Shown piece after piece: positions 12,375-24,973 of a stretch of DNA of 58,184 nucleotides; the first letter of the stretch is position 1; every line of letters starts with the position of its first letter. Source of the DNA: Ochromonas danica. Lineage: Eukaryota; Sar; Chrysophyceae; Chromulinales; Chromulinaceae. The stretch covers positions 1-58,184 of the forward strand of contig VKHL01000169.1 in NCBI GenBank assembly GCA_015146655.1. The letters run 5' to 3'. The position numbers and the translations under genes are program-made. The notes under the pieces were generated by a model, which saw only the letters and a program-made list of their open reading frames with translations, did not search any database and was not told the DNA's origin.

Positions 12375-12846
12375 TAGCTTCTTTCTGCATGTGATACTTG
12401 ATTTTGTAACTTCAACACTTCCACCAACCTGAAAGCTCTTGTGATATTTAAATAGGTTTGTGATGTTGTGGGATATCTTCATAGCAGCTAATGTGATTGA
12501 CTGTGGTTGAGGCATACCTGATGCAATGAAAGATTACTTCGGTACTGTTGCATTATTCCCTCTCAACATCCGACTTGTCTATCTACATTGTTGGTCTAAA
12601 CACCGCGTAGTCTAGCTGCCTCTAATAGTCTACAGTAGTACAATATGTACTGCAGCAGTGTTTGGATTGATTGCATGCGTTAGTTCCGAGTTTGAGGGGT
12701 TGTGGTCTAGCAGTGTTTGGGTTTGCATGATGTGTTTAGTCTATTGTATCTATTGGCTTTGGTGAAGCTGAAGGGAATTAGTCTAATTGCAATTTGCGTG
12801 ATTGCCTGTTACCTCAGCGATCTCAAGTTAATCTTTGTTTTATGTC
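12375..12846. other. Spacer between MAP2 and RecN genes
   Basis: About 470 bp without a recognised gene. It holds the MAP2 3' end and the RecN promoter. A run of short TG-rich phrases (GTTTGGGTTTG) around 12710-12725 is the only visible texture. Confidence 0.5.
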
Positions 12847-15630
12847 ATGACCAGCATCCTAAGCTTTGCCATGAAATTGTTTTGGGTGACTTTGTCTTTC
12901 TTTCTATGGTCATCTTATCCTTTGCCTTCACGACATTTCTTGTCAAGACTAAAGTACTCTAATAGGAATTGGAATAGCCATCGATTTGTCTCACGTCAAG
13001 ATGAGGTCATACAAGAATCAACAACCTCTACCAATACTGATATAGATAGACCTTTAACAACTAATGCAGCAATTCTTCGATCAGTCACGTTAAATCATTG
13101 GGGTGCATTTGCCAACGCTTCCCTCTCCTTCCCTGAGAAACCCTGCCTCATCGCCATCACAGGAGAGACTGGATCAGGCAAAAGTATGTTCTTGTCTTCC
13201 ATTCACTTTGGTATGGGACTCTTAAAGACTGCCAAGTTTGAGAAGACAGAGGACTTCTCGGTGACTCTCTCAGTCTGTCCTCCTCATCAATCCAGCCCAT
13301 CTGTCCTTACACGCACATATCAATCTCAGAAGCGCAAGTCTGTTGCTGATATTGATGGTCGTAATGCACGTTTGAAAGATATTAGTGAGCAATTTGGACC
13401 TCTTATGCGCTTCTGGTCAGCTGATTTACTATCCAAGCTGGATGATCATGCGCTCATGCTCTATCTAGACGAGAGCTTCACAACAGAACAATACGAAGTC
13501 GTGCTTCGAGTACAAGAATTGTTCAGGAAGTGGAATCAAGAGAACAAAGAATTAGAAGAGTTACAACGATTACAAGCCAAGGCAATGGACAGAGAAGTGA
13601 TTAATGAATTGAAGACTTCTCTCCATGAAATCATCGCATTACAAGAGAATGTCATCGCCTTGATGGAGAAGTTGGACCTCTTCTTCAACAGTGTTACTAC
13701 TACTTCCTCTTCTACGTCATCCAATACACAAGCAGAGATGCATAGTACTACTACCAGCAGGAAGGAGATTGAAGATCTGTTGAATGAGGAATGGAAATGG
13801 GAGGACTTTCAGGTCATTTCTTCCTATTTCTTTCAAGATCTCCCATCCAATGCTAGACCAACACAACTTGATGCAGTATTTCATGAACATGTGGATAATA
13901 TTGACGATGAAGGAGGCTACAGTGTTAGTGGTAGTAGTAGTAGTAGTGGTAGCGGTAGTAATGTTGGGAGTCTGCTTGTAGGTGAGGAGGGAGAGGAGGC
14001 AGTCTTGATGTCTGACCTGCATTGGCGCATCGCTCATCAACTGATCGTGAAAGCTCAAGTGTTCTTGAAGAAATACGACCAAACTCTCCATCAATATCTC
14101 GGCAAACATGTCCAGCCTAGTCAACCAGCTTCCTTCTCCCAGACTTCTATTCATCATCCTCACTCGACAGACATCCCCAGAGTATCCAACGAATTGGACA
14201 TGATCAAGAAGGAAATATCCATCGCACAGAAGTTCTTTCAAGCTTATGGACTCTATGGAAGCATGTCCATCAAGACATCATTCAAGAATATCGCACACGG
14301 ATTTAGCGAAATCTCCTTCAATTTGGATGAAATCACCAAGAACTGTGAATCCTTGATGACAGCATTACCCAGTCATGCTGTCTCTCTATTACAAGAGACA
14401 AGTCTAGTCTTATCTAATTGGAATCGTCTAGCTAGTGACCATCATTGTCAATACAATCTCCCCATGATAGCTTCGATCTATGAGAAGAAAGAAGCAGACT
14501 TACACAAAATCTACCATCTCGGGGAAATTCTTCCTTTGCAAGTCAAGAAAGAAAAGAAGCTGCGAGATGAGTATTACTCTTATGCCTCCACTTTGTCCTT
14601 TCTTCGTCTTCATCATATTGCTGGAGCTATCCACACAATCAACAGTTACTTGCCTGGACTGGATATGGGAGACAAATGCCTTTACATTCACTTCCAATCT
14701 GCTATCTATTCCGAGTTATTGCGGTATTATAACTCCTCCTTAGATTGGCAGGGGAAGTTGGATTGGAAAAAAGTGCTTCTGTGGCATAAAACGACGAAGA
14801 GAGCGGACATTGGACAACCAGTTTCCACATCCGCCTGGTCCATGCATGGATGGGATAATTTACGAATTACTTTGAATACAAGCAAACTTGCTATGGAGAA
14901 TGGAAAACAACATGACAAAGAAAGTACCAGTAGTAGTAACAACAATGCTATCTCCGAGTTTGTCTATATATCTCCTTTCAACTTTAATCACCATGATAAC
15001 TATTACAATGATGAGGTGGCTATGGAGGATAGCGAAGAGATTGCAGAGTCTTCGCTACCATCAACTACTTCGACTTCTACTTCTCATGGAGAACAGAGTA
15101 TCTTTAACATTCTATCAAGTGGAGAATGCGCAAGATTAGCGTTAGCATTTGAACTAACACTTTGCAAGTCCAATAACATTCTCGTGTTGGATGAGATTGA
15201 TGCACACACTGGGGGGCAGTCTGTTGTCAAAGTGGCACAAATGCTGAAGGAACATGCACGCAAACGTCAGATTATTGTTGTAACACATAGTGCACTCATT
15301 GCAGCAAAAGCAGATGTACATATTCAAGTGAACAAGTTAATGTCAGGGAGAATGAGGACTACTGGGCAGCAGGATGTCAAGAAAGCACAAAAGAATGCCA
15401 TGCCTGTGAGCTCCATCTCCCCCATTCAACATATAGATGACAGGTGAGTCTCTTTATAACACACTTTGTTGACGGTGTTGTCCTTATTGGTGAATGCCGC
15501 TCTAATGATCAGATTGAAGGAGTTGAGTCGAATGCTTACAGGCGAGTTACCTTTAGATTCCGTGCAGAAAGTTGCCAAAGACTTGTTGACCACAGATTAC
15601 GAAGTAACCACCACTGTCAAGGCTAGTTGA
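12847..15630 (+). CDS. RecN-like SMC-family DNA repair ATPase, probably organelle-targeted
   Basis: Exons 12847-15443 and 15513-15630 (69-bp intron) give about 904 residues. RecN is an SMC-related ATPase that acts at double-strand breaks in bacteria; plants and algae have nuclear-encoded organellar versions. Visible parts are the Walker A site at about residue 110 (ITGETGSGKS), coiled-coil stretches rich in Glu/Leu/Gln, the ABC signature LSSGECARLALAFEL, Walker B with the family-typical NILVLDEIDAHTGG, and the H-loop IVVTHSALIAAKAD. A low-complexity Ser/Gly insert lies in the middle. The N-terminus is hydrophobic then Arg/Ser-rich (SSYPLPSRHFLSRLKYS), consistent with an organelle leader. ATG 12847 follows an in-frame stop at 12829, and ATG 12871 is an alternative. 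Rad50 and SMC are less likely because the DEIDAHTGG motif is RecN-like. Confidence 0.88.
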
Positions 15631-15734
15631 TTCAACCAATACAGATGATAGACTAATATTGTCTAATCGTTCATAACAGCAGTATTTACAATGTATTTTC
15701 TGCACTTCGTCTACTAGTCAAGATATTCTGTTGG

Positions 15735-15960
15735 CTAATAGTGAGAAGTCTCTCTCAGTCTGATATTGAGACGATGGTTAAAGATGTTGATGCTAAGCGA
15801 TGTGAATGTGTCGAGGCTCGCAATCAGCTCCATTCTCTTATCCATAGTGTGTCCAAGAATTTGCATGAGTATGGCCAGAAGATCGCATCGATGCTGCCAA
15901 GCAGTTGGACAGCAACGCTGCTGCTGATGAGAAGGTAAAGGAGCAACTTCACTTAAGAGA
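15735..15960 (+). pseudogene. Hsp70 (DnaK-type) lid-domain fragment
   Basis: 15741 onward encodes [18 protein letters not shown], then [14 protein letters not shown] and LHEYGQKI. This matches the start of the alpha-helical lid of DnaK/mitochondrial Hsp70 (LSKDEIERMVKDAE ... VEARNQADSLVYQTEK ... GDK). After about 50 residues the likeness continues only loosely in another frame ([18 protein letters not shown]). There is no start, ATPase domain or intact C-terminus. The fragment lies just downstream of the RecN gene on the same strand. Confidence 0.7.
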
Positions 15961-16194
15961 AGCTCTAGAAAAACGTGCATATGTTAGCTTACGAAGGGGA
16001 TGTAGAAATGTGTGTCAACCAGTATTCCTTGATGTGACTCTAATGGTTGGCTATTTTGTTGTTGTGGCTAGAAATCGACAAGAAGTAGTTGGGTAGCACT
16101 GGCCCTACCAATACACCAACAACTAGTCCATTACAACGAATTAGCATGTTCATCAGTATAAACAACAATCATTACGATCCGATCTAATCATTCA

Positions 16195-16500
16195 AATAAA
16201 GAAGTGTTTGATATCATCAATCGCAATACCACCATTGTCACCAAGAAGACTCAGCAGACTTTCAGCACTGCTGATTGGCGCTGCGGACTCTCAAATTCAC
16301 TTCAAATCAAAGTTCACATAGAGAATGAGATAATATGGCAGCAGACAACAAACTGTGTGGTCGACTTGATTCCCTCGTGCTTCTCTTCTTATCTCCTTTG
16401 ATATTGATGCAGATGACATCCTTCATGTCTCCACTCATGTTAGGTAAAGCTACCAACAAGGAGCAAAATGCATCATATGGTAATACAAGTACATACCAAT
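16195..16500 (+). pseudogene. Hsp70 (DnaK-type) substrate-binding beta-domain fragment
   Basis: Broken frames carry successive phrases of the Hsp70 peptide-binding domain in the correct order: NRNTTIVTKKTQQTFSTA (family: PRNTTIPTKKSQVFSTA), MAADNKLCGRLD (AADNKLLGQFD), FDIDADDILHVST (FDIDADGILHVSA) and KATNKEQN (KATGKEQ). The frame shifts several times, so it is not expressed as a protein. In the native protein this domain precedes the lid; here the lid piece (15735-15960) lies upstream. The two pieces therefore come from separate copies or a rearrangement. Confidence 0.75.
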
Positions 16501-16527
16501 ACATCGTAATGACCACAGAGTCCATGC

Positions 16528-17250
16528 TCATTCACTAACAGCTTTTGCTAACTTGGCTCTCTTGGATATTCTCTTCAAGACTTTCTTGTCTTCTCGCTGC
16601 AAGGCAGACAAGTGGAAGTCCTGAGGAAGCATCTTCTCTCCTACTAAGACATCTCCCACCAGGTGCCAGATAAGGTATCCATCTTGATCAGCATCTTCTA
16701 GAGAGAGGATGTATCCAGTCTGCCACTTCTTGCTAGTCATTATCATGCTATTAGTGTTAGTTGTGTCAATCTCTATGACTGTGTTAGTGTTAGTGTTAGT
16801 GTTAGTGTCTGTGGTGGTGGCGAAGATGACCTTGACAGGCAGCTGACTGCCTAGGAGAAACGCTTCTTCCTGTAATGGAAAGAGATCGTCAGGATTTGGG
16901 TCATGATCTTCTACAAGACAGACGAAGCAATCGCCCAGCTGAGGAATGGGGCCATGCACAGCGACTTTCAACACAGGCAAGCACTGCTGGTACCACAGAA
17001 CCACTTCCCTGTTACGCTCGACATGGTCTGAGAAACTAGACATACTCTCTTCGATATTAGACAAGATGCCTTCATCCATTTCCTCGTCATATTCAAAGTC
17101 TTTCTCCATGTCCAGCTCTCTCATAGACTGTGGCTGTGGTAGGGAAGGAACACTCTCTGTGAGATCTACCACGATCACTGAGACAGAGCCACGAGGGTAA
17201 GTCGGAAGAAGTGTCTCAGATAGGATAACTCAAATCTTACCTTCGCTCAT
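16528..17250 (-). CDS. Unknown protein, paralogue of the divergent neighbour
   Basis: A 10-nt first exon (17250-17241, ATG AGC GAA G) is spliced over a 63-bp intron to 17177-16528, giving 219 residues. The N-terminal third is acidic. A conserved region starts near residue 70 (VLKVAVHGPIPQ), continues through LPVKVIF and a Thr/Asn repeat (TNTNTNTN), and ends with KKWQTGYILSLEDADQDGY and WHLVGDVLVGEKMLPQDF. The same layout occurs in the head-to-head gene at 17437-18660. I do not recognise the family and assign no function. The 3' half is nucleotide-identical to its paralogue over 180 bp. Confidence 0.7.
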
Positions 17251-18209
17251 TTCAAACTAATCAATTGATTTGATGATCTCATTCAATCATGGGTTGTCAA
17301 TTAAGGAAATACACAATCCTAAATTCCCAGAAGGCTAGCCCAGACATCAATTGTTCGATGTGAGTGAGACATGAATTAGTTTAGTTTGGACTCACTAGTC
17401 TACACTAGACTACTTCCCTCTTCTCTCACAGCTCGAATGGATGGGTTAGAAGCTATCCATAATGATGATCCTAACGACTTTGAACAACATCGAGCTCTTT
17501 CATGGGATAGTCAGAAATTCAAGCGTTATAAGCGAAAGTTCTCAGCAGCAGGTCAGAGTGGTGGAAGTGGCCGTGGCAGTGGCAGTGGTGGAAGTGATGG
17601 AGCAGATGGAAGTGATGACGTGAGCAGTCGAATAGAATTCGCTTACAATGAGTATAATGTCCATGTTCTGCGGCAAGTAGAAGAAGCCAAAGAGAGTAAT
17701 CGTCACTATTGCGTGGAATGCAATCAAGACGTCTTAGAGAGACTTCGTCTACGTGCTGTCAAAGTCACACTTCATGGTCCTTATGGTAATAGACAAGATG
17801 AGTTCCTAGCCTTGACAGAGTCTTATGGTCTGGTTGAGAGAAGACCTCAAGAGGTTGCCTGTGCTCTTATTGGCACGAGACTGCCAGTGAAAGTCATCTT
17901 TCCCATGATAGCCACTGACGACCCCAACAACAATAATAATGGCAGCTCTCAACTCAATAGCAATCATAGGAATAGCGATAGCAGCATGGTAGGAAAAGAT
18001 GTCGGAACCACCTCCACTAACACTAACACCATGATAATGACTAGCAAGAAGTGGCAGACTGGATACATCCTCTCTCTAGAAGATGCTGATCAAGATGGAT
18101 ACCTTATCTGGCACCTGGTGGGAGATGTCTTAGTAGGAGAGAAGATGCTTCCTCAGGACTTCCACTTGTCTGCCTTGCAGCGAGAAGACAAGAAAGTCTT
18201 GAAGAGAAT
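16568..18209. repeat. 180-bp identical inverted block shared by two paralogues
   Basis: 16568-16747 is the exact reverse complement of 18030-18209 (180 bp, no mismatch found by eye). Identity begins just before ATGATAATGACTAGC and stops abruptly after CTTGAAGAGAAT. The flanking coding sequence is strongly diverged on both sides, although the proteins are homologous there. This is the pattern expected from recent gene conversion between inverted paralogues. Confidence 0.85.
17251..17436. promoter_or_regulatory. Divergent promoter of the paralogue pair
   Basis: This 186-bp interval separates the two start codons. The plus-strand gene may also have a non-coding first exon here: a strong acceptor (CTTCTCTCACAG, ending at 17431) lies 5 nt before its ATG, with a possible donor GTGAGT near 17360. 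Confidence 0.45.
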
Positions 18210-18660
18210 GCGGAGGGTGATGACTCATAGCAGCAATAGCATCCACCAACACCAACAAGCAGCAGCAGTAGCCGTGCCCCTCATTGCTAGTGACATTGAA
18301 CAAAATGATATGATAGAGCCTGTGAGGCAAGTGCAAGTAGATTCAGGATTAGATGATGTTGTCGCCATGCTGCTAGAAGAAGATGATGATCATGATGAGA
18401 TGGTCTATCAGCAGGAAGACAATGGCATGTCCAACTCTTCGTCCAGTGAAGTCGTCACTGATCCTCCTCGTGGAGATACCATGGAAGGACGAAGAGCTGA
18501 CGAGATGATAGCCGCGGTGATACGAGAAGTCGTGGACGCTATAGAGCTGCACGAGACTGTGTCCACTTCCTGCACCTCGCACTCCGTTTTCGAGCAAGAG
18601 ATCACAATGGAGCTCTCCAAGCAACCCGTTGTTGATCAAGAAGTTGCCATGTCTACGTGA
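17437..18660 (+). CDS. Unknown protein, larger paralogue of the divergent neighbour
   Basis: A frame of 407 residues begins at ATG 17437, just after a good splice acceptor, so a 5' untranslated exon is likely. Residues ~35-60 are a Gly/Ser tract. A region homologous to the minus-strand neighbour runs from VKVTLHGPYGNR (near 110) through LPVKVIF, an Asn-rich spacer and the shared KKWQTGYILSLEDADQDGY ... DFHLSALQRE block (near 200-255). The C-terminal 150 residues are acidic, Gln/His- and Ser-rich and absent from the paralogue. No catalytic motif or membrane segment is seen, and the family is not recognised. Confidence 0.7.
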   Translation: MDGLEAIHNDDPNDFEQHRALSWDSQKFKRYKRKFSAAGQSGGSGRGSGSGGSDGADGSDDVSSRIEFAYNEYNVHVLRQVEEAKESNRHYCVECNQDVLERLRLRAVKVTLHGPYGNRQDEFLALTESYGLVERRPQEVACALIGTRLPVKVIFPMIATDDPNNNNNGSSQLNSNHRNSDSSMVGKDVGTTSTNTNTMIMTSKKWQTGYILSLEDADQDGYLIWHLVGDVLVGEKMLPQDFHLSALQREDKKVLKRMRRVMTHSSNSIHQHQQAAAVAVPLIASDIEQNDMIEPVRQVQVDSGLDDVVAMLLEEDDDHDEMVYQQEDNGMSNSSSSEVVTDPPRGDTMEGRRADEMIAAVIREVVDAIELHETVSTSCTSHSVFEQEITMELSKQPVVDQEVAMST

Positions 18661-18735
18661 GCTCTGATGGCGTTCGTCTTTTATGTTAACCACCTTTTTA
18701 AATTCCATTGATAGTCGTCAATCTAAGTTAGAATG

Positions 18736-21383
<2,648 letters not shown>

Positions 21384-21917
21384 ATGGATCGTTTATCAGA
21401 TGATCTCTTGATACATATAGCCTCTTATTTCCCAGGAAGAGAGCTCTACCTCTCTGGACTAGTGAACAGGGAATGGAGAGAAGTCGTTTATTCCTCATTC
21501 TCTCTATGGACTGAATTGGCTCGCAACTATGGCGTGGACAAGTATGCTCACCTCTTTCTCAGCGCACGGCAATACAAGCAGTTGTCACAATCTTCCTCTT
21601 CATCCAGCTGGTCCAATCTCCTCTATAAGTTTGCTTGCAGTGAGTGTCGCTCTCTGGGCGAGGGACTGGTTGTGGTGGACATCAACCAAGAAGCTGCCCA
21701 TGGCCGCACTTTCTCACCGCTCCTCCCATTCTGTGTCACTTGCTCAGACAGTGTGTCTCGAGTGCCTACTTTGCGTGAGCGAATGAAGCAGTGTCTTCCG
21801 CGATGTCGAAGGAAGTGGCCCAATCACATCTTCGTCTTGGTTTTGGACAAGCTGCCCTACCCCAGGGACAAGAAGACAAAGCGTCGACAGAGACAGCGAA
21901 AGAACACAATGCAGTGA
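21384..21917 (+). CDS. F-box protein
   Basis: A single-exon frame of 177 residues. The first 45 residues (MDRLSDDLLIHIASYFPG, then LYLSGLVNREWREVVYSS and LW) match the F-box fold that binds Skp1 in SCF ubiquitin ligases. Further along there is a four-Cys arrangement (CSEC near residue 78, FCVTC near 117) that might bind zinc. The C-terminus is strongly basic (KKTKRRQRQRK). Its substrate is unknown. The start codon is 30 bp downstream of a conserved upstream phrase and has no competing in-frame ATG. Confidence 0.8.
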   Translation: MDRLSDDLLIHIASYFPGRELYLSGLVNREWREVVYSSFSLWTELARNYGVDKYAHLFLSARQYKQLSQSSSSSSWSNLLYKFACSECRSLGEGLVVVDINQEAAHGRTFSPLLPFCVTCSDSVSRVPTLRERMKQCLPRCRRKWPNHIFVLVLDKLPYPRDKKTKRRQRQRKNTMQ

Positions 21918-22287
21918 CTTGTTGGATTGTGCTCTTTTTGCTTGGCGAATGTGGCGTGAGGGAATGCTATCATTATTGCTGGTTGTTGGAGTAGTGGTGT
22001 GAGCTATTTGGAAGAGCAGAGAGTGAGCTTGCTTCAACCTCATTGAGTTTGTTAGCCTTGCAATCAGAGCAGTTCCCTTGACAAAAGTGGCGAAGAATGC
22101 ACTTTCACGTGGTATTTGGGCAAGAGTTAATTTGATCTGCTTTGATTGAGCTTTCATCCTTGCAAACTGGGCAGCTTATTATCCTCTCAAGAATCTTCAG
22201 AGTTATGGGATGCATCAGCAGCTAGATCAGTTGTAATGGCAATCACAAGGTTAACGATGGAAACACAGTTAATAAGATATCATGCTC
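21918..22287. other. Spacer downstream of the F-box gene
   Basis: No recognised gene. A minus-strand frame at 21744-22157 overlaps the F-box gene antisense and has no family features. Confidence 0.4.
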
Positions 22288-22458
22288 CTTTCTTCTTCTT
22301 CTTCTTCTTCTTCTTCTTCTTCTTCTTCTTCTTCTTCTTCTTCTTCTTCTTCTTCTTCTTCTTCTTCTNNNNNNNNNNCTTCTTCTTCTTCTTCTTCTTC
22401 TTCTTCTTCTTCTTCTTCTTCTTCTTCTTCTTCTTCTTCTTCTTCTTCTTCTTCTTCT
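22288..22458. repeat. (CTT)n microsatellite with assembly gap
   Basis: Pure TTC/CTT triplets run from about 22288 to 22458, interrupted by ten N at 22369-22378. The N run is a gap placeholder, so the true repeat length is unknown. The long poly-Phe, poly-Ser or poly-Lys readings across it are artefacts of the repeat. Confidence 0.97.
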
Positions 22459-23277
22459 CGATCAGGGAGGTGGCCACGGAACCACTGCTTGCTCGTTGCA
22501 TCTTCTGAATAACTTATATTCAGCTTCGTAAGTCAGGCGTAAGTCTGAAAGCTATTTTGCCTTCAGGAAGCTACCACCTCCCTACCTGTACTGGTTTGAT
22601 ACTTGAAGATATTCGCTGCTTCCTTCTCCCAAACTGCGCACAGTAGAGAAGTCTACAATAATATATTGGACAACTTTGAAAAGCGCGTCCCCAAGTTCTC
22701 CATGAGCTACTGTCCACCGCATGGTTAGCATTTAGAGGATTCGGATGTTATTTATTCGATAAAGTGCACTAACGTAGAGTTGCTGGGTCGTAGATGACGG
22801 CATTAGATTTAGACCTCCGAGCAAATCTCCCAACAACAGCAAATCTCACCGTGAATTTGTTAAGTTAACGGCCGACAGTTTTCCGTTTCGTTCTTGCTGC
22901 TGCTCCTGGCATTTCCGCCTCATTTCCGCCCCGTACAGGCTTTTCGTATTTCGGGATTTTCGTGACGATAAAACGCGTTTAACAAGTCGTTTTACGTGTG
23001 GTTTGTTGGATGAGCTGCTCGTTTTATCCCGAAAATCCCGAAAATCGCGCTAAACGAAAATCCCGAAATACGAAAAGCCTGTACGGGGTGAAGTGCTGAC
23101 GGAGGAGAGAGACGAGAAGGTTCGCCACGTCGATCCCTTCCTCTGCCTGCTGCTGACTCAACACTTCCCATTCATTGCCTTCCTCCCCATCCCATCATTC
23201 TCTTCAGCCACAAGTGACTATTGAAGCAAGCATACGCATTCTCTCTCTTTCATTTGTGATTAAAAATAACATCTGTT
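22459..23277. other. Spacer containing a terminal-inverted-repeat element
   Basis: No gene is recognised. The only structured part is the element at 22929-23088. Directly before it CATTTCCGCC is nearly repeated (CATTTCCGCCTCATTTCCGCC). Confidence 0.5.
22929..23088. mobile_element. 160-bp non-autonomous element with ~35-bp terminal inverted repeats
   Basis: The ends are inverted copies of CCCCGTACAGGCTTTTCGTA continuing into TTTCGGGATTTTCGT, about 35 bp each (22929-22963 and 23054-23088). Inside, ATTTTCGGGATTTTCG is partly repeated again and a shorter inner inverted pair (GATAAAACG/CGTTTTATC) is visible. Small size, long perfect ends and no coding capacity fit a MITE. I see no clear target-site duplication, so the superfamily is open. 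Confidence 0.7.
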
Positions 23278-23556
23278 ATGTCAAATCTTCAGATGATGAG
23301 AACTACCATACTCTCTGATCGTTCTCCTCGCAATTTCCCCCTGCACAATATTTATCTGCACCACCGCCTACATACTTCCAAGGCACAGCAGATCTCCAGC
23401 TACATACAGAAGGACTCTACCTCATCCTCTTCTTCTGCTATGGCTCATTTTATTATCTGGGCGATGATGTTCATCTTCACCGTCTTCGTGTCTATTTTCT
23501 TCATTGTCTTGCCTGTGGTTCGTCACGAGGAGATCACTAGACAGTTCTCTTCCTAA
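23278..23556 (+). CDS. Small single-helix membrane protein
   Basis: A 92-residue frame. Residues 1-52 are polar with a Ser run, ~55-80 form one hydrophobic helix (MAHFIIWAMMFIFTVFVSIF), and a short charged tail follows (VVRHEEITRQFSS). The layout is that of a tail-anchored or type II mini-protein. No known family. It precedes the microprotein array at 24.6-31.6 kb but lacks the PWD motif of that family. Confidence 0.5.
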   Translation: MSNLQMMRTTILSDRSPRNFPLHNIYLHHRLHTSKAQQISSYIQKDSTSSSSSAMAHFIIWAMMFIFTVFVSIFFIVLPVVRHEEITRQFSS

Positions 23557-24593
23557 TTAGCCACCTGCAATTATCTCTCCTCGTCCGTGTATATACTCTC
23601 TCTCTCTCACTCCATCTCCGTTTGGCGTTTTACTATATATCTCTTTCTATTTCTGTCTCCTCTTCAACTTTCTGTCTGCAGTCTTCTTTTCTACTGCTGT
23701 TGAATTAGCACTGTTTGCACTGGTTAGAAGAGAAAGAGCAATGGGACCCTGTCTCTTATCTCACTGATGCTGTCTTTATATCAAAATTGTCTATCCTCAA
23801 AACTAAGGTGTTATTAGCTAGCGTTACATCAATTGCAAGCTGAATAAGCGAGCGATGTTTATTGTTCTTTGTGTCCCTTACTGGGTTGTTGATTTTGTCG
23901 CTCCTGACGGCAATGATTGGTCCATCTCATCCATGATGCGTTGGACTTTAAGTTACTTTCATTGTTGTATTGGGTGGGTGCATCTAACAAATTGTGCTTT
24001 AATGACCCACATTTATATAGCGTATATGGGTGAGCTTCTGCTTGCCTACTCTCTTCTCTGCACTGCATGATTTGCGTTGAAGTACATTAAATTTAAATTT
24101 CATCAGATTTTGGAAGTCTGTGGTTAGTGTTGTTTTCCACCCAATAATGAAATGCCATCCATAGAGTGGTGAAGATAGTGCAAGAGCTATTGTTGAAATA
24201 CAGAACTAAGCTTTACATAAACTAAGAGATCATAACAAGCTATTCTAGCTGTCAAAGCGAGTTAGTCAGCAAGTGCTGGAGGGATGCATATGATCAACGC
24301 GACGCAACACGAACAAGGGAAAAGTACTAAATTACTACCCTAATATTACCATGCAATACTGTTGATGCAACGCAACGATGTGCAATAACTTCCATATAGG
24401 CGGATGGTGAGACAAGATATCTCAACAAACTGCAAGCTACTATCTACTCTACTAATAAGTGTACACGAACATGAAAAACATCAAACATAGGAGCGATGAT
24501 TGAAAGAGCGAGCTAACAGATTCGTATACATTGGATAAATATGTTGGCTGGACTTTAATTGGAGCAACAGAGAAGAATCCCTCTTCTCTACCA
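23557..24593. other. Spacer, no gene recognised
   Basis: About 1 kb of pyrimidine-rich then AT-rich sequence. A frame at 23855-24070 (plus) lacks distinguishing features. GCAACGCAAC-like phrases recur near 24300 and 24365. Confidence 0.4.
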
Positions 24594-24788
24594 TTAGTAC
24601 ACCACTTTATGGCCATTGGAAATGATCAAACCCATTACGACGGATATTCCAATCACATTGACTATGACTGCAAGTTTCAAGAGGAGCATACTCCAACGAT
24701 AGTCATCTTCATGAGAAACGTGACCAAACTTCTTCAATTTGTTGCTTCTTTGAGGAGAAGGGGAAGGCTCATCAGTAGAAGCTGTCAT
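24594..24788 (-). CDS. 64-residue tail-anchored-type microprotein
   Basis: Read from the internal ATG at 24788, the frame gives 64 residues: a polar Ser/Pro-rich N-terminus, then HEDDYRWSMLLLKLAVIVN and a C-terminal helix ending NGHKVVY. An upstream in-frame ATG at 24887 would add 33 residues. The acidic-aromatic stretch before the helix (D-x-x-W with a following Leu-Leu) recalls the DPWD...MKLL of the four array members downstream. It may be a distant relative, but similarity is too low to be sure. Confidence 0.5.
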   Translation of the reverse strand: MTASTDEPSPSPQRSNKLKKFGHVSHEDDYRWSMLLLKLAVIVNVIGISVVMGLIISNGHKVVY

Positions 24789-24973
24789 CGCTATTCGTCT
24801 GTCTCTTAGTAATAAGGTGAAAGATTGATTTAGAATATGGCTTGAACGGAATGCCTGATAGGGTGACAGACTATCAACACTGTCCACGTAAACATCAAAT
24901 TCAAGACCGTCAGTTCCAGTGATCGCCCAGTCAGCATGAAACGGACAACAGAAAACAGTTTTAAACAGGTCCG

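Noticed and set aside
13717-14241. 174-codon minus-strand frame
   Set aside because: It is antisense to the RecN coiled-coil region and shows only low-complexity Thr runs from the Ser/Gly insert.
22146-22512. Long poly-Phe, poly-Ser and poly-Lys open frames
   Set aside because: They are the CTT microsatellite read in different frames through a run of N.
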